Below, one piece after another: positions 13,601-24,237 of a stretch of DNA of 64,000 nt. Source of the DNA: Falciphora oryzae (lineage: Eukaryota; Ascomycota; Sordariomycetes; Magnaporthales; Magnaporthaceae); NCBI GenBank assembly GCA_000733355.1, contig JNVV01000004.1, positions 1,272,548 through 1,336,547 of the forward strand, given 5' to 3'. Below the pieces are notes generated by a model, which ran no database searches, had not been told where the DNA came from, and saw only the letters and a program-made list of their open reading frames with translations. A program made the translations under genes and the position numbers. Numbering within the stretch: the first letter of the stretch is position 1; each line of letters opens with the position of its first letter.

Positions 13601-14562
13601 AACCTGTCTATTCCCTCCGTCTATTCTCTGTCGTGTTTGGCAATGAAAGCACCAGCCAAGCGCGCACGCCACACGACAGCGACGATTCTAGAGACCTTCG
13701 ACAGGCTGCAGAAGCCATGAGGTATCAATTGTCACTCCTTATTATGCGAGCTACTGGTAACAAATGAATCCGTTGCTAGACGACGCCATCCGCCCGGAGT
13801 GGCTTCGAATATTGGGCGCCTACCCAAGTGGCTGGGTCGTCTTTGAGCAAGTCTGATAATGAGGATCGCTGCATTTGGATTAGCGGTGCAAAACGGGTCG
13901 TCGATGGTTGGTAGGGGACAACTGTGGAGGAGGGATTATAAAGAAATACGAGATGGGATCTCAAAGACCCCTATTTCCACCGACTCAAGCAATCCGCCCG
14001 CGTCCCCGTCGCGGGGCTCCCGACCTTCCCAACCGTGGATGATGGAATTGCACATTGCCGTTCTCGTGGCGTGCTGCCGACGATGACAGATTATTGCCAA
14101 CAACACGAGGTTGCTGGTGCCCTTGCTTTAAGCTTGAATTGGCTTTTCCGGAGCCTTCCGCATACCTAATCAAGTCGAGACGAATCGCATCCCTGGACTG
14201 CGCTGCTGCGATGCCCGTTAGCGATATTGGTTTCTGGCTACATACATACAGCGTATCCTGGTCGTCCAATGTTGCCGGCCTGCAATCCCTACAGTTAGCC
14301 GATAGCCGTGCTAGCGCTGAGCCCTACCACAGGGGGGAGACGCGCGTCACGAGTCAACCGTGTCCATATCGGACATGCCAGGCCGGCAGGTAAGGCCTTG
14401 CCTGAGTGCTGCCTGGTAAGCGGCTGGTGCACTGCTGGTTGTCTCGAGGTGAATCAAGGAGGGACACATCCAGTCGCCGGACACCCGGGTCCGATGGAGA
14501 ACCCGCATCATGTGTAATACCAGACGGTCAGCATTACATGCGCGCAATGTTTGCATGTTCCA

Positions 14563-14613
<51 letters not shown>

Positions 14614-17562
14614 AACACGAATCGGATCCGCGGACGATCCTTCCTTTCTCGCTCTTCTGATGGTCGGATGGGTCTGGGAGCGCGGAATGCGGCTGAAAAA
14701 CGTCGTCTTATTCGCCACTGGGCGAACCCACAAAGCATTGGCTCATCTCTTTCGTGCTCGCCGTCAGAGCGTCTGCCGAGGGAGAAACCCCCGACAGAAG
14801 GACAGAAACAGAGATGGCTAGGGAGGGGCTGGGGCGATGTGGGCGGAGATGTGCCGGCGATGTTACGGTAGCCGGGTCTTGGGGGTGTTTTGATGGGCTC
14901 TGTGGGGTTGAAATATCCCCAGGGTCGCATTTTCGAGGAACGCCCAGCCTCCAGGCGCCAGGTTCGCAGCTCCGGGAAGCCGCTGGCTGGTGCTTGGTGC
15001 TGCTACTTTTGGCAAGACGGCCTTTTCTAGTGCCACCGGGGACGTGTCACGAGGCATCGTTTTCCTTGCGTGCGACGTGGGATTTCACTCGCAGGACCAA
15101 ACCCCCTCCTGGGTCTGCGCACGCCGGTCGAGGCAGTCTGACGTAGTCGCACGCCGGCCCCGCGGGAGCTGGCACGAAGCCGGGTGCGTGTGGCTCTCTT
15201 CCCGCATCATCTCGGTGCTCCCTCGACGCCATGCGGGCAAACGATGTGGACCGAGACACGAAGTGATACAACCTTGCGTCCACATCGTGTTCGATTCGGT
15301 GTGCGAGGAGTTTGGTCCCACGAAACACACGAGGGGGCAAGTGTCTATGGAAGGAATTACGACCAAAATGCTTAGTCTCCCGGCACCCAGGCTGAGAGGT
15401 GGGACTGTACGAGGACTGGGCAGAGTTCGGATCGGGCATTGAGCGGGACTGGTCCCATCCATTGGAGTCCGACGTTCCGAGGCAGCGGTGGGGGGAGGCT
15501 GGGAGGAAAACATTCGCTGTATGCCAGGAGGGCGAGCGACTGGGGCTGGGCGATGGCGGTTGGTCTTTGGCATGCTGCCGGATCGGACCATGGAGATGGG
15601 TGAGATATGGGACCGGCATTTGGAGGTACCCAGCCCAGGGGCCCGACATCTGCAGTGCAGCGGTTGGACAGGAATACCATATCGTATGTGCATCCGAACC
15701 ACGAGACGAATTCTGCCATGGCACGGTGGAACGCAAGACAAGAAAACTGGGTTCCTTGACCGACGTCCAAGGCGTGCGAGGCGCAACGACGGATCGATTC
15801 TAACTCAGGGCAGCCAGGTTCGACTGGCTTGCACCGTTCGCGGCCAGAGATTTGATCGATGGCTCTAGACCCCCTAGCGCATCTACCTGCCGTCTGCTGT
15901 GCGCGAAATGCGACCCTGATCGGCCACCGACGGGGCCCAAAAGGTCGGTGGGAAATAGCGGGTGGCGTCGCCCGTGCTTCCGTCATCAAGAAAAAGAAGC
16001 AAAGACACCGCCTGCTGGTCCGGGAGCGTGCATTTCATGCTCAATCGACCTAGGTAGGGCAAACCAACAGCAACATCTGCTGATGTGATGGATGTATCAA
16101 GGCTGGCCCTACCTGAGGTGACCGCCCCCTTTTCTTTCTTCTTCTTTGTACCACTACTTGGCGCTTACACTGCACTTCTGACCGCCTGGTTCCTTCGAGG
16201 GAAGGGATTGAGTTGTTGGGATTCTTCAGCGTTGCTTTGGTCTGGCTGGTCTGGATGGTGGCCCGTCAATGGGGCATGACGACCACGACTTGACGTCGTT
16301 GGTGGACGGATTGAGCTATAGCTTCCCACTAAGTTAGGTCGGCAGCTTGATGGACGGCTGTGCCGGGGAGGCCAGACAGGCTAAGGCACCAGTGATTTTT
16401 CGACGATATTACATAAAATAGTTGGATCCTTATTTGGGAGTGAGTGGGATTGTTCTTTATGGTGGGTGTGTGTGCCCGCCCCTGCGCGGCCGGTTCGTAT
16501 CCTGCCGAGCCCTCTGCCAGCCGGGCCGTACAGCACCAGGAAAGGTAAGTGATCGAGGCAAAAAAGGGATGCTGAGGGAGGCACGGGGACAAGACGTCGC
16601 AATGGCTATTCCAGGGCCGACAATCCTTCTCCGGTTTTTCTATCTCTCGCTCTAACTTCGCACCGATCCTGGAATTCTCCGCAACAGACAAAAACTCACT
16701 CGCTTGACCAACCGCCGTTCGCTTGAATCTTTTTTTTTTGTTTTGTTTTTCTGCGTCTGTCAAAAGCAGAGCACGGTAGACAATAAATTTTTGGTCTAGT
16801 CTTTCTATTTCTTTTACTCACCACCCCTCCCCGCCACCTTTCCCTGGCGCGAAACCCAGCTCGGCGCTAGGCCCCTGCAGTCCCTTTACCAGCGCTTTGG
16901 CTGGGGACCGTCTCCCATAACGCTCTCTAGGTAAACCGCCCGCCCGCTCATTTTCGCCATTCCACTTTCCCACCGCTGCTCCTTTCTCTGGCGGCGGATC
17001 CGCACCGACAGCGACAGAGGTGGAAAAATAAAGCTCTCGAGGACAAACAAAGCCAGCACAAGCCCGGCGCCAATGCGGATGACGGCAGCGGTGCACGCCC
17101 CGGACTAGCAGCGAGCATCAGCCTTTCAGCTCGTCGACATCGGCCTCGGCCCACGCCCCGCCGTGCGCACAGCAGACGACAGGAAAAAAAAAAAAACGAA
17201 GAAAAAAGCGCCGGGCAACCGGGTTGGTGCTGCGACCTGCGACCAGTCAGCTGTGCCCTGACTTGGGCAGCCGGCCAGTGGACAGGTGCAGGGTTCCAGG
17301 GCGCTGCATCAATACCCTCAGGTACTCTCAGGTCCTCCCAGGCCCCTCCTCAGGCAGACTCCACCCGCACGCACGCTAGGCTGGGACCGGGTGGCTTTTC
17401 TTGACAGTGAGAGTCAGCCAGCATCGCCGGACAAGGGACGCACCACAGCTGAGCGTCGCAGGACCAGAATTGAGAGCACACGCGCCATCCGCCCAGCTGA
17501 GCGAACCCACCCGCAGCCACAGCACAGCTCGGCCGACGAGACACGCACCCGGCAGTAGCGCC
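10610..17562. other. 7 kb gene-free interval between chitin synthase and its activator
   Basis: Both flanking genes point outward, so this interval holds both promoters and leaders. I translated the longer open frames (10512-11822 minus, 12584-13165 plus, 15372-15989 minus) and found no recognisable domain or coding texture. It holds two long homopolymers: 26 T at 12762-12787 and 46 A at 14566-14611. A non-coding RNA or a very long 5' leader is possible but not shown. Confidence 0.6.
14566..14611. repeat. 46 bp poly-A tract
   Basis: The longest homopolymer in the window, in the interval between the chitin synthase and the activator. No flanking target-site duplication or retroposed coding sequence is evident beside it. 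Confidence 0.9.
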
Positions 17563-20256
17563 ATGGCGGCTGTTACAAGGTCTCCGCCGCCCTCGGCCTC
17601 TCCCTCGTCCAGCCCGACTCGCAGGAAACCGCTGCCTCTGCACGACCTGCCCCAGATCCCCCAGCAGACATTTGACTGGGATGACGGTGCTGTCAAGTCG
17701 CTGCCCACCGTCCCGCTGTCCGTCGACTCGCCTCGCCTGCGACACCCTCCCCGGTCGCCCGTCCGTGTGAACATCAAGCCCGACAACTGGGCCCAGCCCT
17801 CCAACGCGAGCATCGAGCACCACGACGACGCCCTGCCGCCGCTCCCCAAGCGCCTCGACCGCGACCTGCCCAAAACCCCAGATGCTCTCACCCCGCCGCC
17901 CCATACCCCAGCCCTGGAGAAGCAGCAACAACAACAACAGCAAGACGACCGCAATCTGCAGCGTCAGCACAGGATGGCAGACCAACAATCCGTGCGGTCG
18001 GTCCCTCCCGGCTCCGAGCCCCAGCCGACAACAGTGACGACATTATCGATGACTGCCGCAAGATCTGACGCCCTGGTCAGCCCAAGCGATAGCGTCAGCA
18101 GCTCGAGATTCGCACAGGCCGGTGGCCGTCCGCCGTCGTCAAAAATGCAAAAAGGCAAGGCCCCAGAAGACCGGGACGACTTGAGTCCTCGCGATCAGAA
18201 CCGAGACAGCCGCGAAACCGCATCGACAGTGAGCACCACACAGACCCAGCAGCAGCATTCGACCGCATCTTCGTCCGCTGTGACCAGCGCCAGCTCCGCC
18301 TCGGGCGTCGTCGCCGACACCCCAGACACCCAGGACCTCTCGGCCGATCCCTCGCCCGAGGGTTCCGTCATCGAGCCACCCATCCGGCCAGAGTCGGTCC
18401 CCCAGCTGCAGTACCACCACCAGCAGTTCCTGCCGCGCCCTCCGACCATCCCGGCGGCGGCCCAGGAGCCCGACCAGAGGGGAGCCTCGACGCCAGACCT
18501 GCTTGAGAACGCCGGCAACTCGATAAACCGCCACCTGACCCCGAACCAATTCATGCGTCGCAGCTCGATGCCCCGGCCGCAGTCGGCGTACTCGGCCTAT
18601 TCCGACCGTGGGCGGTCGCCCATGGCCGGCAGCGGGCACATGAGGGCGCCGTCGGCACAATCGCGCAGGTCGCCCGAGGTGCGCAACTCGACGTACTCGG
18701 ACATGCTCAATGTACCGTACCCGCAGCCCGGCCCAGCGCCCATCCCGCTCGACAACTCGCAGCTCCGCACTGCCGTCGGCACCAACGCCTCGCTCCTCAG
18801 CACCCAGAAGACGCTCGAGATGTACAGGCAAAACGTCAAGAAGACGAACGACCTGTCCATCCAGTACTCGTTCGCCGTCTTCCTCATCTCGACAGCGCAG
18901 GAACTGGGTTTTGACCCGGCCGAGGACCCCGCGTCGTCCTCGGCGGCCAAGAGGAAAGGGAGCCCCAAGGTCAGGCAAGACAGCACCGCCAGCGGCGGGC
19001 CGTACCTCGACAACCCGGTGGCGACGCCGCACGAGCTCGTGCGCGAGGCCAAGAATATTCTGCAGAAGCTGGCCAGCTCGGGATACCCGTTCGCGCAGTA
19101 CTACCTGGCTGACGGATACGCGTCGGGCCTGTTCAGCAAGGGTAAGGAGGACTACAACGCGGCGTTCCCACTCTTCGTGCTGGCGGCCAAACACGGTCAT
19201 GCCGAGTCTGGGTACCGGACTGGGCTCTGCTACGAGTTCGGCTGGGGCTGCCGCAAGGACCCGGCAAAGGCGGTGCAGTTCCTGCGCACGGCGGCTTCCA
19301 AGCGCCACCCAGGAGCCATGAACCGGCTGGGCAAGGCGTGTCTGTCTGGTGACCTGGGCGAGCGGCGGTACCGCGAGGGTATCAAGTGGCTCAAGCTGGC
19401 GACCGAGGCCGCCGACGCCATCTACAACGCAGCGCCCTACCACCTGGGTTGCCTGTACGAGACGGGCTACGGCGACGACATCTTCCTGGACGAGAGCTAC
19501 GCTGCCGAGCTGTTCACGCAGGCGGCCGACCTGGGCCACCCCGAGGCCAGCTTCCGCATGGGCGATGCCTACGAGCACGGCCGTCTCAACTGCCCGCGCG
19601 ACCCGGCCCTGAGCGTGCACTTTTACACGGGTGCCGCTGAGCGGGGACACGCCGCCGCCATGATGGGCCTTTGCGCCTGGTACATGGTTGGTGCCGAGCC
19701 GATCCTGGAGAAGGACGAGGAGGAGGCCTATGAGTGGGCACATCGCGCGGCTGATCTTGGTAAGCCCTTTCCGAAAAAAATCTTTTGTTCTGCTGTATTT
19801 TCCCCGTCTCCCTTCTCCCCCCTTACCACTGCTTGTGGCAAATCAAATTTGGACCACCTTTCTTTTCTATTTCCTGGGCTACTGCGCATAATCTTGTCGA
19901 TCACTCCCCCTCTTTAATCCCGGTGTCACCGCTCGTGCTGCTCCGTGTGACCAACGCACAAAGCGAGGAATCAGCATCGATATACTGACATGTGACTTGT
20001 CAACACAGGCAATGTCAAGGCGCAGTATGCAGTTGGATACTTCACCGAGATGGGGATTGGCTGCAGGCGTGACATCCTCGAGGCCAACGTCTGGTACGTC
20101 AAGGCGGCCGACGCTGGGGACGAACGCGCGAAGCAGAGGCTCGCCGCCATCCGTGCGGCCGTTAGCGGCGGGACTCCGATGGAAGTCGCACCACCCCGCA
20201 ACGGCAAGATTAGGAAAGCCAACGGCGACAAGGACGAAAGCTGCGTCGTGATGTGA
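17563..20256 (+). CDS. Sel1-repeat chitin synthase activator, Skt5/Chs4 type
   Basis: Two exons, join(17563..19759, 20009..20256), give 814 residues. The 249 bp intron (GTAAGC...ACAG) joins RAADLG to NVKAQYAVGYF in phase 1. Residues 1-490 are Ser/Pro/Gln-rich and disordered. From about 495 a run of Sel1-like (TPR-like) repeats follows: FAQYYLADGYASGL, HAESGYRTGLCYEFGWGC, HPGAMNRLGKACL, APYHLGCLYETGYG, HPEASFRMGDAYEHG, HAAAMMGLCAWYMVGA and KAQYAVGYFTEMGIGC. The last four residues, CVVM, form a CAAX prenylation box like that of yeast Chs4. In yeast, Chs4/Skt5 binds and activates Chs3, the counterpart of the class IV synthase next door, and helps anchor it at the membrane. The start at 17563 has an excellent context (GCC before ATGG). 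The frame is open further upstream but without a better ATG. Confidence 0.93.
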
Positions 20257-21960
20257 GCGGCCGCGGCCGCATCAGGGAGGTGGAGGGAAAGCGGGGGACG
20301 ACAAACTAAGTGGATCGGGAGAAAGGGATTCATCAAGAGGGTGGGATCGCGACTGCGTGACCCAGGGGGGCGCACGCCGATCTGTCCCGGCCCTCCATTA
20401 ATGGCACAATTGGCGCGCATCACCTCCAGATTTGGCCGGTTCGCCCACGCGCTCCCTTCGACGCACACCGAAGATGTTCTGGATACGAAGTCCCAAGCTC
20501 CTTGGGCGCCCTAATACCCCATGGCCGACTGCACCACCTTTTCTTGGTTTTCTCTTTTGCATGGACTTGCATCACTCACCTCTGGACGACAACATGAGGA
20601 GGATGTATCTAGACTTGCGTCGGGTACTGTTTGGCTGCTGGTTACCTGCCCAACTTCCGGGCAGAGCCATTGCAATGCCACACCGGCCAACATTTGACTT
20701 GGATTTTCCCCTGTCGTCTTCATTTTGCTAATTTTCTTTCATCTTTCTTCCTGTTCTGCTTGCTTCTTTTCCTTACCGTCCTCATCTTGGATACAGAATG
20801 GGTGGCTTGTCTCTTTTTCGCCCTTTCCTTTTCGTCAGGGCTCCATCATGATGGCTACCTTTTGGAAAGCCCCTAAAGCAAACGCAGCCCGGCATCACTC
20901 CCTTCCATTATTCATGGTCGTTATTCTCGATATTTGTTGCCCTCTCGTCACCACGTCATGTTCTCTTGCACTTTCGGGACGTTGGCCTTACAGGATTAGG
21001 ATGCTGCATATTGCATTGTGCGAAAGTGGAAGAAGATATTCTTGGAAGAATATTATTTGTCCCGGCCTATGTACCGGCCCGCCATTCTCCTCTTTTCTCC
21101 TCTCCCACCTTTGTGCGAATATGGCGTTTTGTTGCTCATTTTCGTCTCTTCCCTTCCATTTTGTTTCGTCCTTTCTCCTTCGCTCTTTCATCCACCGGCC
21201 GCCACAACCGTCTGTCTACCCATCATATTCTCTTTGGCAGCAACAATTATCACAGTATAAAACGTTAACCAAAAAAGGGGGAGGGGAAAGAGAGACCAAA
21301 ACTCTCCCGAAAGACGGGACGGGCCTGGAACAGGATCGAAACCAAGGCGTCGTGTGGCTTGCCTCGTACAGGCAAGTTCGCAACCCGGCCCTAGCTCGTT
21401 TATCGGCCCTGCACCCACCCACGCACATGCTCCTCTCCATCTTTACTATTTCTACAGCCTTCTCCGCATAATATGGACGGTGGGCCTGTACCCATCCAGA
21501 GGTCTATATAAAACCGTCCGCTCACTCTGTAGATAGACAGGAAAAAAAAAAAAAAGCCGAAGCTTTTCAATCCACTGATTCAAATAGCTCCCTTTCTCTT
21601 CAACAATTAAAGTTCTCCCGCAAAGTGCATCTTTCCAAGCATATATGTGGGTAGGGGGTCGGCGCCTAAGCACGCACCCACCAAGAATACGACTCGGTTA
21701 CACATATCGCACTACGCCGTAGGCTCGTCGGTCCCCCGCATCCCCGGCTGGGCATAGGGGTGGAAACCCGGCCTTGCCTTCCTCCGGTACATTCACCGGC
21801 CGATTGCACTATTACCACCCGCTGCGCTTACAACGTCTCGGCGTCTTTGCGCCCTATTGCCGATTGCCCGCTCACCAATAAGGAGCGCCGGAACGCGGCC
21901 CGACTTCCGTATGCATACGGGTTTAATTTATTAGCCGCTTCGATAGCAGTATTATAGCTT
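20257..21960. other. Intergenic, mostly T-rich
   Basis: This is the 3' flank of the activator gene. No gene is supported. A TATA-like element (TCTATATAAAA) lies near 21502, about 0.5 kb before the chitinase remnant; it could be a relic of that gene's promoter. Confidence 0.5.
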
Positions 21961-23015
21961 GGTGTAAATAAGCCCCCTAGGGAGGCAGGGACTGGTAGAT
22001 CCCGATATACCGACGTTAAATATGCTTTCTCCCTCTCTCTCTCTCTTACTCTCTTCGGCGGCGGCGATAGCAGCGGCTCCTTCTCCGCCCTGGCCGCGGG
22101 CTTTCAAGCCCGCAATGCCTTTGCGGCACAAATACGCAAGTTCGTCGACACCTACGGCTTTAATGGTGCTGATAGTAAGCATTCCTCTCCCGACCCTGGC
22201 TCGGCCTCCTTACAACGTTGCACAGGTAACTGGCACGGAATCTTCCTCCCTCACCAGTCGACTGGGAGCAGCCCGCGAACCCCACCGAGAGCCGGAACTA
22301 CCTCGCGTTTATGCAGGCCCTCCGCGGCGCCCTCCCGGCCCCGCGCAACCTGCTTACCACGGCCCTGCCCTGCGGCCAATGGGCGCTTTGCAACATCCCG
22401 CCACCTCAGCTCGCGCCGCTAATCGATTACCTCAACCTCACATCGTACAACTTTTCGGGCCTTTGGACCACGGCCGCCGGCCGTCAGGCCCAGCTGCGCC
22501 CGCCACTACTCGGCCCGGACGCCCCGGCCTTCCGCCTCGCGTCGGGTTAGAAGGGCGTCTCGTACCTCCTCGCCAACGGTATGCACCCGCCCAAGGTGGC
22601 CCTCGGCGTCCCCGCCTACGCGCGCTGCTTCGCCGGCGCGAGCGCCCCGGGCGATAGCTACACGGAGGCCAGCGAGGTCGACTACTGCGAGCTGCTGGTT
22701 TTGCAGAACGACTCGGTCGACCAACTGCTCCAGATGGACAGGGACGTGTGCGTGGCGTATTATGTCGACAGCGGCGACGACCAGCAGGCGGGCAGGGGGC
22801 TCGTATCGCTCGATACGCCGGCAACGGTCCGTCTTAAAACGCAGCACGCCAGGGGCAACCGGCTCGCCGGCCTGTTCTATTGGCAGGGCGTAGGCGACGT
22901 CAACACGCCGGGAGGAACCTGGTCGCGGCCGGGTATTAGGAGCCCAAAGCTACCTACGCCGATTAGGCCGGGGGGCTTGCGGGAAGCGAGGCCAACGCGC
23001 AGGACGAGCTTGTGA
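21961..23015 (+). pseudogene. Broken GH18 chitinase
   Basis: The frame reads FGGGDSSGSFSALAAGF at about 22054, then YGFNGAD, an 83 bp intron (22175-22257, GTAAGC...CCAG), then IDWEQPANPTESRNYLAF, LAPLIDYLNLTSYNFSGLW, and after a stop ANGMHPPKVALGVPAYARCF and GLFYWQGVGD, ending at 23015. These are GH18 hallmarks: the SxGG strand, the DGxDxDWE catalytic motif (here NGADIDWE, with the acid Glu kept), the MxYD-like strand and the final W strand. An in-frame TAG at 22548-22550 splits the product between LASG and KGVSYLL. No start codon or N-terminal third can be found, and a TC microsatellite replaces the expected strand before GGG. A single base change, for example CAG or GAG to TAG, would explain the stop. 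The flanks are AT-rich compared with other genes here. It would hydrolyse chitin if intact. Confidence 0.82.
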
Positions 23016-23619
23016 TTCCCTTGATGATAAAAGTGTGACCCCCCGAACGGGAGACCGGCGAGGCTCCTCCTCTGGACTGTTTCCGCGAACATGCGCGGGC
23101 TGGCGTAGTATAGAATGATGCATCACTAGATTGTATTAATAGAAGCCTCTAATTGACCTTGATACTGCGGGCGGCGAGCACCCGGAGTTAGCTCGATTAC
23201 GACTCCCGAGATTGTAGATATAGGTAGAAGCGAGCTTGAGGTGTCGACCAACACAACTTGCGGGCTTTTTAGATATGCCGATGATGCTGGAATGAAAGAG
23301 AATGATTGGATACGCAGGGCTAATGAAAATCAAAATCAAAATTTAGACCGCAGCATAGCTAACAAAACTGTTGATGAGCCACACAACAAAACAAAAACAA
23401 AAAAAAAGACAGGAAGACAGGAGGCAGAAGACCGACAACATCAAAAAAAACTCGCCAACCAACAAAACAAAACAAATTAACAAAAAATCCATGCCTCTAG
23501 GATTTGCTCCAGAGGAATGGATCCCACCCAGCCATGTAGCCTAGATGAAATATTCAACGGGAGAGCGAATTTATACGGCTCCACGAATCGGCTTGGAATG
23601 CTGGGTCGACCGGCCCGAT
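23016..23619. other. Intergenic, A-rich
   Basis: A-rich, low-complexity sequence (about 23320-23485) between the chitinase remnant and the repeat-peptide gene. The two genes converge here. No gene is seen. Confidence 0.55.
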
Positions 23620-24123
23620 TCAAACCACCAGTTGTGCATGTTGGAGCCACCGCATGTTGGAGCCACCCGACTTCTTGGGCGCGCGAGCAGCGAGATGCGC
23701 CTCCTCGTCGGCGAGGTCGCGCTTGCCACCCTTGGTCTTCCTCCCGAAGGGCATTTCGGAGGTGCCAACTAAGGGCATGCCCATATGGTCGAAGCCCTCG
23801 CCGCCCTTTTTGGGGTCACGGGTGGCGAGATGCGCCTCCTCGTCGGCGAGGTCGCGCTTGCCACCCTTGGTCTTCCTCCCGAAGGGCATTTCGGAGGTGC
23901 CAACTAGGGGCATGCCCATATGGTCGAAGCCCTCGCCGCCCTTTTTGGGGTTACGGGCAGCGAGATGCGCCTCTTCGTCGGCGAGGTCGCGCTTGCCACC
24001 CTTGGTCTTCCTCCCGAAGGGCATTCCGGGGGTGATTCGGCGGGGCATGCCCATAGGGTCGAAGCCTTCGCCGCCCCTTTTGGGGTCACGGGTGGCGAGG
24101 TGGGCCTCGAGAGGCTCAAGGTC
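23620..24123 (-). repeat. 135 bp coding tandem repeat (4 units, last partial)
   Basis: Unit borders, set at the KR/Asp junction, are 24123-23989, 23988-23854, 23853-23719 and 23718-23620. Units 2 and 3 are nearly identical in DNA, unit 1 is diverged in its centre, and unit 4 loses similarity after about 60 bp. The exact 135 bp period keeps the frame. Confidence 0.88.
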
Positions 24124-24237
24124 CCGCACAGCGATGCCGTCGGCAACGGGCTGGGCCTGGAGGGGCACGGCAACGGCCTGGGTGACGAGGGCGGCGGCCA
24201 GGATGGCCTTGAAGGCGGCGTGGGTGGAAAAGTACAT
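23620..24237 (-). CDS. Secreted precursor with 45-residue Kex2-type repeats
   Basis: A single exon encodes 205 residues. The start at 24237 gives a clear signal peptide (MYFSTHAAFKAILAAALVTQAVA); the frame is open upstream but that part looks like untranslated Phe/Leu-rich leader. After a short spacer come four tandem units of 45 residues (exactly 135 bp). Full units end in a basic Gly-Gly-Lys-Arg and the next starts DLADEEAHLA, so Kex2 cleavage after KR would release each unit. Inside each unit are a second dibasic site (PKK or PKR), the block GGEGFDHMGMPLVGTSEMPF and GRKTK. Units 2 and 3 differ at only two residues; unit 1 is divergent; unit 4 breaks off after PKKSGGSNM. There are no Cys residues and no alpha-pheromone core. 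The architecture is that of fungal Kex2-processed repeat proteins, which include precursors of ribosomal peptides (dikaritins) and secreted peptides. I do not recognise the core. A P450 gene lies upstream on the same strand. Confidence 0.8.
   Translation of the reverse strand: MYFSTHAAFKAILAAALVTQAVAVPLQAQPVADGIAVRDLEPLEAHLATRDPKRGGEGFDPMGMPRRITPGMPFGRKTKGGKRDLADEEAHLAARNPKKGGEGFDHMGMPLVGTSEMPFGRKTKGGKRDLADEEAHLATRDPKKGGEGFDHMGMPLVGTSEMPFGRKTKGGKRDLADEEAHLAARAPKKSGGSNMRWLQHAQLVV
23636..23667. repeat. Exact 16 bp tandem duplication in the precursor C-terminus
   Basis: GCATGTTGGAGCCACC occurs twice back to back (23636-23651 and 23652-23667). Because 16 is not a multiple of three, the second copy is read in another frame and sets the present C-terminus and stop of the repeat-peptide gene. 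Confidence 0.85.

Noticed and set aside
14566..14611. Poly-A tract as the tail of a retroposed gene
   Set aside because: No coding or SINE-like sequence is recognisable upstream and no target-site duplication was found.
18139..19743. 534-codon minus-strand frame opposite the activator gene
   Set aside because: Antisense shadow of GC-rich Sel1-repeat codons; no domain of its own.
23620..24237. Alpha-type mating pheromone precursor
   Set aside because: Repeats are 45 residues without the short Trp/Cys/Gln-Pro-Gly core usual for these pheromones.
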